Source of the DNA: Opitutia bacterium
Lineage (GTDB): Bacteria; Verrucomicrobiota; Verrucomicrobiia; Opitutales; Seribacteraceae
DNA length: 64,000 bases
Assembly (NCBI GenBank): GCA_002730975.1
Contig: PCBO01000004.1
Location: 25,400 to 89,399 of the forward strand
Direction of reading: 5' to 3'
Positions 48,212 through 58,219 of this stretch are shown here, piece after piece; position 1 is the stretch's first letter, and every line of letters starts with the position of its first letter. Position numbers and translations under genes: made by a program. The notes beneath the pieces were generated by a model. The model made no database searches, was not told the DNA's origin, and saw nothing but the letters and a program-made list of their open reading frames with translations.

Positions 48212-50496
48212 AGACAATTGGCTTCACACGAACAATTTTGCCTTCAGTTATCTTCCTTTTTCATGGACTCCTTCCAGCAGCTGATTTCTCTTTTACCAAA
48301 GACGTCAGACCCTTGTTGTCGGATGCCTGCTTCCACTGCCATGGCCCGGATGCTCAGGCTCGCGAGGGGAAGCTCCGCCTAGACGACCGAGCATCTGCCT
48401 TCAAGGCGGGTGTGCTTAGCAACGGGGAAATGGTCGAGCGGTTGCTTAGCAAGGATCCCGACGAAAAAATGCCGCCGCCCGATTCCAAGCGGGTTCTTCG
48501 TCCGAAGGATCGCGCCAAGCTCGTTAAATGGTTGAAGGCCGGAGCGGAGTGGCCGGAGGATGATCGCCATTGGGCCTTCGTTCCCCCCGTAAAGCCAGCT
48601 ATGCCGACTGTGAAGAACAAGAAATGGGCGAAGGGTCCGATCGACCGTTTCATTCTCGCCCGTTTGGAGAAAGATGGATTGCAGCCTTCTCAGGAGGCAG
48701 ACAAGTACACGTTGCTCAGACGGGTCACTTTTGATCTGACCGGACTGCCTCCCTCGCCCAAGGAGATCGATGATTTTATAACCGATAAGTCCCCCGATGC
48801 TTATGAAAAAGTGCTGGATCGGCTGCTTTCCTCTCCGCACTACGGAGAACAGGTGGCATCTTATTGGCTGGATGCGGCTCGTTATGCCGATACCGACGGA
48901 TACCAGAACGACCGCACCCGTTACATGTGGGTCTGGCGGGACTGGGTGATCCGGGCTCTCAACGACAACATGCCGTTCAACCGCTTCATCCTCGAGCAGA
49001 TGGCGGGCGACCTGCTCCCCGATCGAAATTTCATGAGCCAAGTGGCATCCGGTTACAACCGCAACCACCGAATCAATTCGGAAGGCGGATCGATCCCGGA
49101 CGAATGGATCGTCGAATACGTCGCCGACCGAGTCGAGACACTGGGAACGACTTTCCTCGGACTGACCATGAATTGCGCGAGGTGTCACGATCACAAGTAC
49201 GATGCGGTTTCTCAGAAGGACTTCTACTCCTTGTTTGCTTTTTTCAACGGAATCGACGAAGCAGGTCTTGGCCCGAACAACGGGAACAGTCCGCCTTTCA
49301 TTCCCGTTCCCAAGAGCTGGCCCAAGCTCAAGCCCGAAGAGACCAATTTTGTTGTTCCTACAAAGATGAAGATCAAGGTCGTGCAAACCTCCGTTCCCCG
49401 TCCTCAGTCCGGTGGGGCAAACACGGTCATGGTGATGCATGAACTCCCCAAGCCACGACCGACTTACCTGCTCGAGCGCGGCCAATACGAACGTCCCGAC
49501 AAATCACAAGAGCTACAGCCTGCCGTTCCCGAGGTCATCGGGGGTTGGAAAAAGGAGTGGCCGGTCAACCGCATCGGTTTGGCCAACTGGCTGACTGATC
49601 CAGATCATCCGCTGACTGCCCGGGTTACCGTAAACCGGCTCTGGCAAAGATTATTCGGTTTGGGTTTGGTCAAGTCTTCGGAGAACTTCGGGGTACAGGG
49701 CGAGCACCCAAGCCATCCCGAATTACTCGATTGGCTGGCCACCGAATTCATCCGCGGGGGCTGGGACCTCAAGGCAACCTACAAGATGCTCGTTACCTCG
49801 GCTGCCTATCGTCAATCCTCCGTCAGCCATTCGGATACGGACCCCGAGAACAGACTCTTGTCCAGAGGGCCGAGGCGTAGACTCCCGGCCTATGCCATTC
49901 GGGATTCCGCTTTGGTTTCGGCCGGTTTGCTGGTGCCCGAGATCGGAGGTCCCTCGGTCCGGCCCTACATGCCGCCCCGCATCTGGAAATCGATTTCCAA
50001 CAATACCTATAAGCAGGACAAGGGGGAAAAGCTTTACCGGCGGAGCCTTTACACTTATTGGCGCCGCACCATTCCACCCCCAACCATGCTAACCTTCAAC
50101 GCGGCCGAGCGTGAAGTATGCATCGTGCGCAAGGACCAGACCATTACCCCCCTGCAGGCTCTTACCCTGATGAACAACGTAACCTTCGTGGAGGCCGCCC
50201 GACACTTGGCCGAGCGGACCCTCAAACGGAAAGACTTGGCAAGCGAAGACCAACGCATCACCTATGCCTTCAAGGCAATCCTCTGTCGCCCCCCTACGGA
50301 TCGGGAGCTTGCTTTGCTGAAGGAAGACTTTCTCCATCACGAGGAAATCTTTTCCAAAAACACACAGGCTGTTTCACAGCTCCTCAAGGTAGGTGAAAAG
50401 CCCAATGACCCCAAGCTTCCCGCAGCCACTTTGGCTGCCTATGCGATGGTCGCGTCCACGATCTTCAACCTCGACGAGGCCATTTCCCTCAATTGA
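48208..50496 (+). CDS. PSCyt1/DUF1549/DUF1553 domain protein (cytochrome-type CxxCH)
   Basis: 762 aa; [34 protein letters not shown] (heme-binding CxxCH); [54 protein letters not shown] overlap with the sulfatase. Confidence 0.95.
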   Translation: MKTIGFTRTILPSVIFLFHGLLPAADFSFTKDVRPLLSDACFHCHGPDAQAREGKLRLDDRASAFKAGVLSNGEMVERLLSKDPDEKMPPPDSKRVLRPKDRAKLVKWLKAGAEWPEDDRHWAFVPPVKPAMPTVKNKKWAKGPIDRFILARLEKDGLQPSQEADKYTLLRRVTFDLTGLPPSPKEIDDFITDKSPDAYEKVLDRLLSSPHYGEQVASYWLDAARYADTDGYQNDRTRYMWVWRDWVIRALNDNMPFNRFILEQMAGDLLPDRNFMSQVASGYNRNHRINSEGGSIPDEWIVEYVADRVETLGTTFLGLTMNCARCHDHKYDAVSQKDFYSLFAFFNGIDEAGLGPNNGNSPPFIPVPKSWPKLKPEETNFVVPTKMKIKVVQTSVPRPQSGGANTVMVMHELPKPRPTYLLERGQYERPDKSQELQPAVPEVIGGWKKEWPVNRIGLANWLTDPDHPLTARVTVNRLWQRLFGLGLVKSSENFGVQGEHPSHPELLDWLATEFIRGGWDLKATYKMLVTSAAYRQSSVSHSDTDPENRLLSRGPRRRLPAYAIRDSALVSAGLLVPEIGGPSVRPYMPPRIWKSISNNTYKQDKGEKLYRRSLYTYWRRTIPPPTMLTFNAAEREVCIVRKDQTITPLQALTLMNNVTFVEAARHLAERTLKRKDLASEDQRITYAFKAILCRPPTDRELALLKEDFLHHEEIFSKNTQAVSQLLKVGEKPNDPKLPAATLAAYAMVASTIFNLDEAISLN

Positions 50497-50500
50497 AACC

Positions 50501-51955
50501 ATGAATTTCACACAAGCTCTATCCTTGGCTCATTCGCGTCGGGCTTTTCTGGAGAAAACAACCCTCGGACTGGGCTCCATTGCCTTGGCGGGTCTGCTGC
50601 GCGGAGAAGAAGACAAGTTGCGACCCCGCAATGCAGTTGGAGGTTTTTCCGATATGCCCCACCATCAACCCAAGGTGAAGCGGGTTATCTATCTTTTCCA
50701 GTCCGGCGGCCCCTCCCAGCACGACCTGTTCGACTACAAGCCTAAGTTGCATGAAGAGTTTGGCAAGGAGGTGCCCAAGTCGGTCTATCCCGACGAGCGC
50801 AAGACCACCATGACTTCAGGTCAGGCAAGCTTTCCGGTCGCTCCCACTGCATTGAAATTCAAAAGGCATGGAGCGAGCGGGATTGAGCTCGGAGAAACCA
50901 TGCCTCACCTAGCCAAGGTGGCGGATGACATTTGCGTGATCAAGTCCATGCATGGAGAGGCCATCAACCATGACCCGGCCGCGACCTGTTTCCAGACCGG
51001 TTCGGTTATTCCCGGGCGTCCCAGTATCGGTTCCTGGGTCAGTTACGGGCTCGGTTCGGATAATTCCGATCTTCCCGCCTACGTTGCCCTGACCTCCAAC
51101 GGCACGGGCAAAACGGGCCAACCTTTGTACGACAGGCTGTGGGGTTCCGGTTTTCTTCCCGGACGCTTCCAAGGAGTCAAGTTCCGCGGCCAAGGCGATC
51201 CGATACTCGATCTTTACGACCCCGCGGGGGTTACCCGTTCGCAGCGTCGCCGAATGCTCGATACCTTGGGCAAGCTAAACCAAACCCAAGCCGATCACTA
51301 TGCCGATCCTGACATCCGTACCCGGATCGCCCAGTACGAGTTGGCCTACCGTATGCAGACCAGCGTACCCGATTTGATCGATTTTACGAGCGAGTCCAAA
51401 AGTGTCGTCGATTCCTATGGCCTGGAAGTTCGCAAGGTGGGTAAGTATGCCTACAATTGCCTGCTCGCCCGACGTCTGGCGGAACGGGGCGTGCGCTTCA
51501 TCCAGCTTTTCCATAGGGGTTGGGATGCCCATGGAGGAGCCCCCGGAAACGTCCGTCGGCAGTGCAAGGACACCGATCAACCAACTTCAGCGCTCCTAGC
51601 CGACCTCAAGCAACGGGGCATGCTGGAGGACACTCTGGTGGTCTGGGGAGGTGAATTCGGACGCACGGTCTATTGCCAAGGCAAATTGACGAGCACCAAT
51701 TACGGGCGTGACCATCACCCCAATTGCTTTACCTACTGGTTGGCCGGTGGCGGGGTAAAGGCCGGGTTCAGTTATGGCCGGACCGATGACTACAGCGTGA
51801 ACGTCGTGGAGAATCCGGTCCACGTTCATGACTTGCAAGCCACCATTCTACACCTACTTGGGATCGACCACGAGCAATTGACTTACCGCTACCAAGGTCG
51901 CTACTTTCGATTGACCGACGTGCACGGCAAAGTTGTCCGAGACATTCTCACTTAG
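50501..51955 (+). CDS. DUF1501 domain-containing protein (Tat substrate)
   Basis: Start moved to MNFTQALSLAHSRRAFLEKTTLGLGSIALAGLL (Tat-like); YLFQSGGPSQHDLFDYKPKL; VVWGGEFGRTVYCQGKLTSTNYGRDHHPNCFTYWLAGGGVKAG. Confidence 0.94.
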   Translation: MNFTQALSLAHSRRAFLEKTTLGLGSIALAGLLRGEEDKLRPRNAVGGFSDMPHHQPKVKRVIYLFQSGGPSQHDLFDYKPKLHEEFGKEVPKSVYPDERKTTMTSGQASFPVAPTALKFKRHGASGIELGETMPHLAKVADDICVIKSMHGEAINHDPAATCFQTGSVIPGRPSIGSWVSYGLGSDNSDLPAYVALTSNGTGKTGQPLYDRLWGSGFLPGRFQGVKFRGQGDPILDLYDPAGVTRSQRRRMLDTLGKLNQTQADHYADPDIRTRIAQYELAYRMQTSVPDLIDFTSESKSVVDSYGLEVRKVGKYAYNCLLARRLAERGVRFIQLFHRGWDAHGGAPGNVRRQCKDTDQPTSALLADLKQRGMLEDTLVVWGGEFGRTVYCQGKLTSTNYGRDHHPNCFTYWLAGGGVKAGFSYGRTDDYSVNVVENPVHVHDLQATILHLLGIDHEQLTYRYQGRYFRLTDVHGKVVRDILT

Positions 51956-51972
51956 GGCTATAAAAGTTTCCT

Positions 51973-52671
51973 ATGATCGGAAAGTCCGAAGCACTCGAAC
52001 AAATCAAGGGTGGCTTGATCGTATCCTGTCAGGCGGCACCCTCACCTTCCTTAGAAGACCCGGACATACTTGCAGCTATTGCCGAAGCAGTGGTAACAGG
52101 TGGAGCAGTCGGCATACGAGCCGACGGGCCGGAGAACGTTCGTGCCATCCGGGAGAGAACGAAAGTCCCTGTCATTGGCATATGGAAGCAAACCTTCCCC
52201 GACTCCGAGGTCTTTATAACCCCTCGATTGAAAGAGGTTATTGCAGTAGCCGATACGGACGCGGAGATCGTGGCTTTCGATGCCACCTCGCGTCCGCGAC
52301 CGAACGGAGAAACTTTAGAAATGATCGTCCAAGAGGCGAAGGTTCATTGCGCTTCCCTTCTGATGGCCGACGTAAGTAATTTCGATGAAGGAGTCCGCGC
52401 CGCAGAGTTAGGATTCGATTTAGTGTCGACAACGCTTTCGGGTTACGTCGGCGATTCTACGGAAACACTAAAAGGTCCCGACTTGGATTTGGTGGAGCGG
52501 TTGTCAGGTCATCTAGGGGACTCCGCTCCGGTGGTCGCCGAAGGTCGAATTTCTACTCCCGATCAAGCCGCCGAAGCCATAGACAGAGGAGCCTTCTGCG
52601 TTGTCGTTGGAACTGCGATCACAAGACCACAATCCTTGACACAAGATTTTTGCAAAGGCATGCGTAAGTAA
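51973..52671 (+). CDS. nanE: N-acetylmannosamine-6-phosphate 2-epimerase
   Basis: 232 aa; GGLIVSCQAAPSPSLEDPDILAAIAEAVVTGGAVGIRADGPENVRAIRERTKVPVIGIWKQ; VVAEGRISTPDQAAEAIDRGAFCVVVGTAITRP. Confidence 0.92.
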   Translation: MIGKSEALEQIKGGLIVSCQAAPSPSLEDPDILAAIAEAVVTGGAVGIRADGPENVRAIRERTKVPVIGIWKQTFPDSEVFITPRLKEVIAVADTDAEIVAFDATSRPRPNGETLEMIVQEAKVHCASLLMADVSNFDEGVRAAELGFDLVSTTLSGYVGDSTETLKGPDLDLVERLSGHLGDSAPVVAEGRISTPDQAAEAIDRGAFCVVVGTAITRPQSLTQDFCKGMRK

Positions 52672-52713
52672 TCTCAATCAAAGAGAAACGAACTGACATC
52701 CAAGACGCTTTGC

Positions 52714-54357
52714 TTATTTGTCAGTGGCACCGCCAAGTGTAACACTGATACCGTACTTAGTCTGCAAGTGAGCGTGAGAAATACTGGCGTATCTGCTCTT
52801 TGGGTACTTCTTGCAAGTGATTTGGAAGGATTTGATGGCATTTTCTTTTTTTCCCGCGAGTTCGTAGAATTGGGCGATACGGTGCTGGGCACGATCCGCT
52901 ACGTTTTCGTGAGATTTTGCCTGATTAAGTAGAACGAGCCCCTCGGTCCATTTTTTGAGGTGGCGATTACATTCTGCCATACGGAAATAACCTTCAGGAT
53001 AATTATCGGTTTGTCGGTAGGACTGAATAGCTTGAGGCCACTGTCTCTTTTTTTCGTAGCACTCGGCAATGCCCCAATTCCAATCGGAATGACGATCGGG
53101 GTCGACGGTCAGAAGAGTTCGGTATGTGGCTATAGCCTTGTCCCACTGGCTCGAATCTCTCCATGTGGAAACGACGTCCTGCTGCCAAGTCGCTTCTCGT
53201 TCCTTGTCGAGACCGATAAGCGCCAAGTAATGGCGAACAGCCTCCTCGTACTTTTTTTCCTCGCGAAAAGAACCTGCGACGGCTCGACGACCATTCACCT
53301 TGTCGGCATAACGACCATAAACGGAACGGGCTTGTTCCATACGCTTCTTCGATTTGTGCCAAGCGGCAATCTCACCGAGGACTCCATCGTCCATACCAAG
53401 AATCTTGCCCATTCGTTCATAGGCAGCTATGACCTCCTTGTCTCTATCGATGGTCTTGTGAATGCTTGCGATTCGACCAAGAACATCACGTGCCTGCGCC
53501 TTCGACTTGTCTCTGGATACATCAGCAGGAAGTCGTTCCTCGAGGAATGAGATCACTTGCCCGGCTAACTTCGTCGCCCTTGCCTTGGTCGCATCCGTTC
53601 GGAAAAGTTGTCCGACGGCACTGGCACCGATCTCGTGAGTGTAACGAACGAATCCTCCATTGTCCTTCTCGAAATAAACGCTTAGGGCTTCAACGCCCTG
53701 TGGGAATTCACCTTCTCGGAAATAGTACATGGCCAGACTTCGAGAAGCCATTGATCGATGGGTCGCGGTTGCCTTGGTCTTGGCAGTCCTGAATGCGATC
53801 GAAGTCCAAAGTTCGACCTGCCGTTCCTCGTCCTTGCGGATGGCGGCTATGCCTAGTAGTTCAACTTGAGCAAGAGTTGCCAAATAATGCTTGGGATAAT
53901 CAATCACCACAGAATCGAATACCTTCTCGGCCTTCTTCGGTTCACCTTGAAGGAGGTGGCAATTCCCGATCATGAAGGTAGATAGAATGGCTTCGTTGCT
54001 TTCGGGCCAGTAATCGATTACTGATTTAAATCCCTCTCGAACAGCGGTATTTACCAAACGAAGCTTAACCTGACAGTGAGACCACATGAGCAAGGAGTAA
54101 GGTCCGCCTGCACTGCGTTCGTAGAGTGTCAGAAATTTTTCGTATTCGGAGGCCGCGGCCTTGTAATCGCCGGAAATATAGAATTTCTCAGCAATTTTCA
54201 GCTGGTAGCGTTCTATTTCACGGAGCTTGGCAAATGCTTCCAGGGGCATTTGCTCAAGGTAACCAAGGCGTGCAGCAGATAAATGTTCCGACACCAAGAT
54301 GCCGAAGAATAAAGCCCCAGTAAGGATCAATCTGATTTTTTTCGTGAATCCAGCCAT
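52714..54357 (-). CDS. TPR-repeat secreted protein
   Basis: Start moved from the track's 54513 to MAGFTKKIRLILTGALFFGILVSEHLSAARLG (54357); many TPR-like repeats (ISGDYKAAASEYEKFLTLY, SQWDKAIATYRTLLTVDPDRHSDWNWGIAECYEKKRQWPQAIQSYRQT). Confidence 0.8.
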   Translation of the reverse strand: MAGFTKKIRLILTGALFFGILVSEHLSAARLGYLEQMPLEAFAKLREIERYQLKIAEKFYISGDYKAAASEYEKFLTLYERSAGGPYSLLMWSHCQVKLRLVNTAVREGFKSVIDYWPESNEAILSTFMIGNCHLLQGEPKKAEKVFDSVVIDYPKHYLATLAQVELLGIAAIRKDEERQVELWTSIAFRTAKTKATATHRSMASRSLAMYYFREGEFPQGVEALSVYFEKDNGGFVRYTHEIGASAVGQLFRTDATKARATKLAGQVISFLEERLPADVSRDKSKAQARDVLGRIASIHKTIDRDKEVIAAYERMGKILGMDDGVLGEIAAWHKSKKRMEQARSVYGRYADKVNGRRAVAGSFREEKKYEEAVRHYLALIGLDKEREATWQQDVVSTWRDSSQWDKAIATYRTLLTVDPDRHSDWNWGIAECYEKKRQWPQAIQSYRQTDNYPEGYFRMAECNRHLKKWTEGLVLLNQAKSHENVADRAQHRIAQFYELAGKKENAIKSFQITCKKYPKSRYASISHAHLQTKYGISVTLGGATDK

Positions 54358-55931
54358 TTGTTGTACTCCGCGTGAGCATAGAAGATAACATTTGTTCCCA
54401 ATTGATAGCAAGCCTCCCAGATTGGCGTAGGTACACCCGCGTGATCGTCCGCCCATGCGTCTCCGATATCGCCGGGGTGATAATAAGCGGCAATTCGTCC
54501 GTCCACCACCCATGCCAACGCATCCGTTCCTCCATGTGGCGCAACATAAGGTAAAAAAGGAATGGGGTAAGGCACACGATGGATGGGATGGTCGAGAGGC
54601 ACTCTGATGTAAGGTACGTTTGGAAGAACTCTTCCCATGAGGGCTTTGAACTGGTTTCCCCAGTGGGCGCTGCCACCGTTGTCGGCGAACAACATGCCAT
54701 GCTTTTCAATCAGAAATCCTCGAAGTACGTCAGTTTCACTTTTGCCTAAGCTGATGTTTTTCTGTCCAGTCATGTAAACCACAGGAGGGCTTTTACCGAC
54801 CGGAAAGTTCTTTAGCTGGGCAACCTTTCGAGTTTCAGGACGTTCGGCGATCTTGTGTTGCGTTCTTAGGTTGTACTGAATGAGCATATTGAGATCGGCG
54901 TCAATTCCCTGGTCCCAGTCGCCACCGGAATATTCTAGCCTGATGAAGCGAACCTTTCCCCTGTTCGTCCCACCCGAAAAACCGGCTCCCGCCCCTTTGC
55001 CGTAACCTACTTGATAGGCATGCTTGGTTATCTCCAAAAGTTGGAGCTTTATTTCCTCAAGCGGCGGAGGATTGAATATCACCGAACTGAGAGGGTTGAT
55101 AATGAACTTCTTCTTGATCACCTTTTGCACCTTGACCACCTGCTGAAGCTGCTTTTGCTCCCCTCCCCCGGCAGGCATTTCGTATAGCTCTTGGCAACCT
55201 GAAGCCTGCAACAAGAGCAAGACAATCAAGATGAAAGCAATAAGGTAACCAAAGAGGACTGACAGTGACTGGCGGAGCTTTTGCCTTTGGCGACCATAAA
55301 ACCATGCATCCATGTCGAATGGATTCCAAATACGAGAACCTATTTCCACACCAGCAACTGATGCGTGCATGGACTGGAGCGGCCCCACATTGGCTAATGC
55401 ACCGGAAATCTCCAAGCGAGCAACCTGTAGTGCCCGAGACTTCCGCTCCACCCAGAAAGTAGTCCAACCCAACCCCATAACAAAGGTTATGCAGAGCCCA
55501 GCCCTCGCAGCCATTGCCTTAAGGGTCATCCACCCCATTTCGTAGAAGGCGAAAGTAAGCAAGTGCCAGATGGGGAAAATACAGAAACTGTAAATAGCGT
55601 AACGAACCAGAGGGCTTTCTTTCCTTGCTTGCTGGAGCCACCAAGCTACGGGAAAAAGACTCAAACAAAAGCCAATGACCTCTACGGGGTTTTGGTAAGT
55701 AGGCCATTTGAACCATAGCCACTCATCGTACCAAGTCCAATTACCAACACCTACAAACTCAATCTGGATCCATAATAAAACACGACTCAATTGTAAATGA
55801 ATATCCGATGCAACGCTCAAGTGGGCAATCCAATCAAACCAAAGGATTAACCAACCTGCCCCTATAATAGAGGTGACAACGATCGCCTGACGAAGACGAA
55901 GAGACCGTGAGACCGTTTCAGCTTCGCTCAT
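54327..55931 (-). CDS. Membrane-anchored DUF4159 domain protein
   Basis: 534 aa; multiple N-terminal TM helices, then GKVRFIRLEYSGGDWDQGIDADLNMLIQYNLRTQHKIAERPET...VLRGFLIEKHGMLFADNGGSAHW...GTNVIFYAHAEYNKWL. Confidence 0.8.
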   Translation of the reverse strand: MSEAETVSRSLRLRQAIVVTSIIGAGWLILWFDWIAHLSVASDIHLQLSRVLLWIQIEFVGVGNWTWYDEWLWFKWPTYQNPVEVIGFCLSLFPVAWWLQQARKESPLVRYAIYSFCIFPIWHLLTFAFYEMGWMTLKAMAARAGLCITFVMGLGWTTFWVERKSRALQVARLEISGALANVGPLQSMHASVAGVEIGSRIWNPFDMDAWFYGRQRQKLRQSLSVLFGYLIAFILIVLLLLQASGCQELYEMPAGGGEQKQLQQVVKVQKVIKKKFIINPLSSVIFNPPPLEEIKLQLLEITKHAYQVGYGKGAGAGFSGGTNRGKVRFIRLEYSGGDWDQGIDADLNMLIQYNLRTQHKIAERPETRKVAQLKNFPVGKSPPVVYMTGQKNISLGKSETDVLRGFLIEKHGMLFADNGGSAHWGNQFKALMGRVLPNVPYIRVPLDHPIHRVPYPIPFLPYVAPHGGTDALAWVVDGRIAAYYHPGDIGDAWADDHAGVPTPIWEACYQLGTNVIFYAHAEYNKWLDSRKKSD

Positions 55932-55956
55932 GGAACGGAGGGAAGTATTCGCAGGC

Positions 55957-56445
55957 TTAAATATCGTCGAGACCGTCTAAAAGGTCCTCGCCGGAGGAGT
56001 CGAGAGGGTTGGAATCAGGATCAGCAACCTTCTGCTCACCAATACCCAGAGCGTCGGCAGTAGATTGCTCGGAAGTGGCGACTGGTTTCACATCGGGTTC
56101 GGATTCCTCCGGTACGTACTCGGATTCCTTTTCCTGCTCGCTGGAGGAAGCACCTTTAGCGGGAGTCTCGTCACGGGCGAGCTTTTCAGCCTCCTGATTT
56201 TGCTTGAGGTAAAAAGGAACAGCCGAAAGGACAAAAAGGAGAACAGCCATAAACACAGTCGCCGAAACCAGACTTTTCCCAAGATGACTCTCGGCCACGG
56301 CGCCCATCATTTCCTTTGGGCTTTTCCCTTTGAGGTTTGCGAGGAACTCACGGAGTTCGCCGACCACCGCTTGACTGTTCTTCCCAAGACGCTCCATATC
56401 TCTTTTCGGACTTACGACGGGTTTGACTGTTGGTTCTTCGCTCAT
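55957..56445 (-). CDS. Small one-TM protein with acidic extracytoplasmic tail
   Basis: 162 aa; cytoplasmic N-terminus, one TM (LVSATVFMAVLLFVLSAVPFYL), Glu/Asp/Ser-rich tail ending LDGLDDI; lies within the ExbBD operon. Confidence 0.65.
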   Translation of the reverse strand: MSEEPTVKPVVSPKRDMERLGKNSQAVVGELREFLANLKGKSPKEMMGAVAESHLGKSLVSATVFMAVLLFVLSAVPFYLKQNQEAEKLARDETPAKGASSSEQEKESEYVPEESEPDVKPVATSEQSTADALGIGEQKVADPDSNPLDSSGEDLLDGLDDI

Positions 56446-56477
56446 GGTTTCTTTGATTTTCTAAAAAAGTTCCTCGG

Positions 56478-56882
56478 CTATTTTCTCTGTTTTTCGAGTA
56501 CGTGATGAATTTCTCCTCCGGCTTTGCTGACTGCCTCTATGACGGGCTCGAAATGAATGGCAGTCGCATCCTTATGAACCTTGAGGAGAACGGTACGCTT
56601 GTTCTGTTCCGCGTTTCCGAGAAGATCAGTGAGAGCTCCCGCCAATTGCCCCTGAGCGATCGGACGACCATTCAAATAGCTCTTGCTGTCGACGTCTATG
56701 ACCACACTGGCCTTATAATTCTTCGCCTGTTCCAATTCCTCTTCGGCTGCGGGTTCCCAACGAAGATGGCTATCGTCTTGAGCACGAGCCAGAATAACGA
56801 AAAAGATAAGCAGCAGGAACGCGATGTCACCCATAGCCATGGATGGAACCGATGCCTCAAAACTGCGTTTGGGAATTTTCAT
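56478..56882 (-). CDS. ExbD/TolR family protein
   Basis: 134 aa; ASVPSMAMGDIAFLLLIFFVILA retains the TM Asp of ExbD; periplasmic ExbD-like domain. Confidence 0.88.
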   Translation of the reverse strand: MKIPKRSFEASVPSMAMGDIAFLLLIFFVILARAQDDSHLRWEPAAEEELEQAKNYKASVVIDVDSKSYLNGRPIAQGQLAGALTDLLGNAEQNKRTVLLKVHKDATAIHFEPVIEAVSKAGGEIHHVLEKQRK

Positions 56883-56886
56883 CGTT

Positions 56887-57309
56887 TCAGTTTACGATAT
56901 GGGCTTGCTCCTCTTCCAATTGGAGCGTGACGATTCCACCGGCTTGCTCGATAAGTCCCGTAATGTTTATCCAGCGTTCGTACGGCACGTCCTTTCGGGA
57001 CTTGAGTACCACAACCTTGTCCTCCTTTCTTTCCTTTCTGGCAAGAACACTTGCAAGGCGAGGGGCGAAACTCTTGTTGGGGACGGGATCGCCATTCAGT
57101 ATCACGGCGGTTCGAGTTAGTTCCACTTCGGGATTCTGGCTTTGGTTCTTTTTATCGGGCTCTTCTTCGCTCTTGGGAATTTCCTGAGGTCGGCCTTGCT
57201 CGGGTTGAACAGATGCGCAAACAAGAAAAAAGATAATTAGGATGAAAGCTATGTCGCTGGAAGCGCCGGCAGGAGGCTCTACCAACAATTTGTTCCGCCT
57301 AAGCTTCAT
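56887..57309 (-). CDS. ExbD/TolR family protein
   Basis: 140 aa; GASSDIAFILIIFFLVCASVQ retains the TM Asp; ATGA overlap with the exbB-like gene. Confidence 0.86.
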   Translation of the reverse strand: MKLRRNKLLVEPPAGASSDIAFILIIFFLVCASVQPEQGRPQEIPKSEEEPDKKNQSQNPEVELTRTAVILNGDPVPNKSFAPRLASVLARKERKEDKVVVLKSRKDVPYERWINITGLIEQAGGIVTLQLEEEQAHIVN

Positions 57310-58196
57310 TCCTGAGATGCCTTCGGAACAGTCTTACGACGAGCAGGACGCTTGGTTTTCTTCGCCTCATCTTCGTGACGGTCAAGAGTCAGACGAACGG
57401 TAACTACCTCGATAAGCTCCGCCGCAGTGCCCTCGACCTCAAGAACGAAAGCGTTAATAATACTGGTGAAGTAATTGAAGAATATATATGCGGGGATGCC
57501 CACGATGAGACCGAAGCATGTGGTAAGCAACGCAACCTGAATGCCGGAAGCCGCGGCTTCGACAATGTTGACTTCGCCCATTTTCTCGACGATGTCGGAA
57601 AAGGCCACGATCATTCCTTGTACGGTTCCTAGGAAACCAAGCATGGGAGCAACGCTGGAAATCGTAGCTAGAATAGGGAGATGCCTTTCAAGAGCCGCGA
57701 CTACGTGAACACCATAGTTTTCCATACTCTTCACGACCTGATCTTCTATTTGAGCTTGGTCGTGCCCGAGCTTTTTGAGGACAAGGTATTTCCGCAAGCC
57801 ATTGGAAAGCATAGCGGCCACCGGACCACGTTCACCTTCACAAAGAGCAAGAGCATCCTCCGGCTTGTCGTCGGAGAGAAGGTCAATTACTTTTTGGCGA
57901 AGCTTTTCACCGTCGGAATCCAGCATTTTGAGGCTCCGCCAACGTTCGATAACAACCGCCAAACCGACAATGGCCAGAATAAGCAAAGGCCACATGAAGA
58001 AACCCCCTTCGAGAAGCAAGCCTATGGCTCCCTCCTGCATTACGAGCTCCAACCAAGTGGGCTCGGCGACTACCTCTAAAGCTTGCTCGGCGGCGTCGGT
58101 TGCATTTGCATCGGCAACGGACGAGTTCCCATCAGTTGAATTAGAATCCGTGGCGTTAGTCTCGTCTGCTTGAGCAAGAAAAAAAGGGAGAGTCAT
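57306..58196 (-). CDS. MotA/TolQ/ExbB proton channel family protein
   Basis: 296 aa; FFMWPLLILAIVGLAVVIERWRSL; LPILATISSVAPMLGFLGTVQGMIVAFSDI; ALLTTCFGLIVGIPAYIFFNYF. Confidence 0.95.
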   Translation of the reverse strand: MTLPFFLAQADETNATDSNSTDGNSSVADANATDAAEQALEVVAEPTWLELVMQEGAIGLLLEGGFFMWPLLILAIVGLAVVIERWRSLKMLDSDGEKLRQKVIDLLSDDKPEDALALCEGERGPVAAMLSNGLRKYLVLKKLGHDQAQIEDQVVKSMENYGVHVVAALERHLPILATISSVAPMLGFLGTVQGMIVAFSDIVEKMGEVNIVEAAASGIQVALLTTCFGLIVGIPAYIFFNYFTSIINAFVLEVEGTAAELIEVVTVRLTLDRHEDEAKKTKRPARRKTVPKASQE

Positions 58197-58219
58197 AATT
58201 ATAGGCTTCTAGCGATTAA

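Noticed and set aside
48379-49485. Long antisense ORF (368 aa, minus strand)
   Set aside because: Shadow of the PSCyt1/DUF1549 gene on the opposite strand; no recognisable motif, while the sense protein has clear family signatures.
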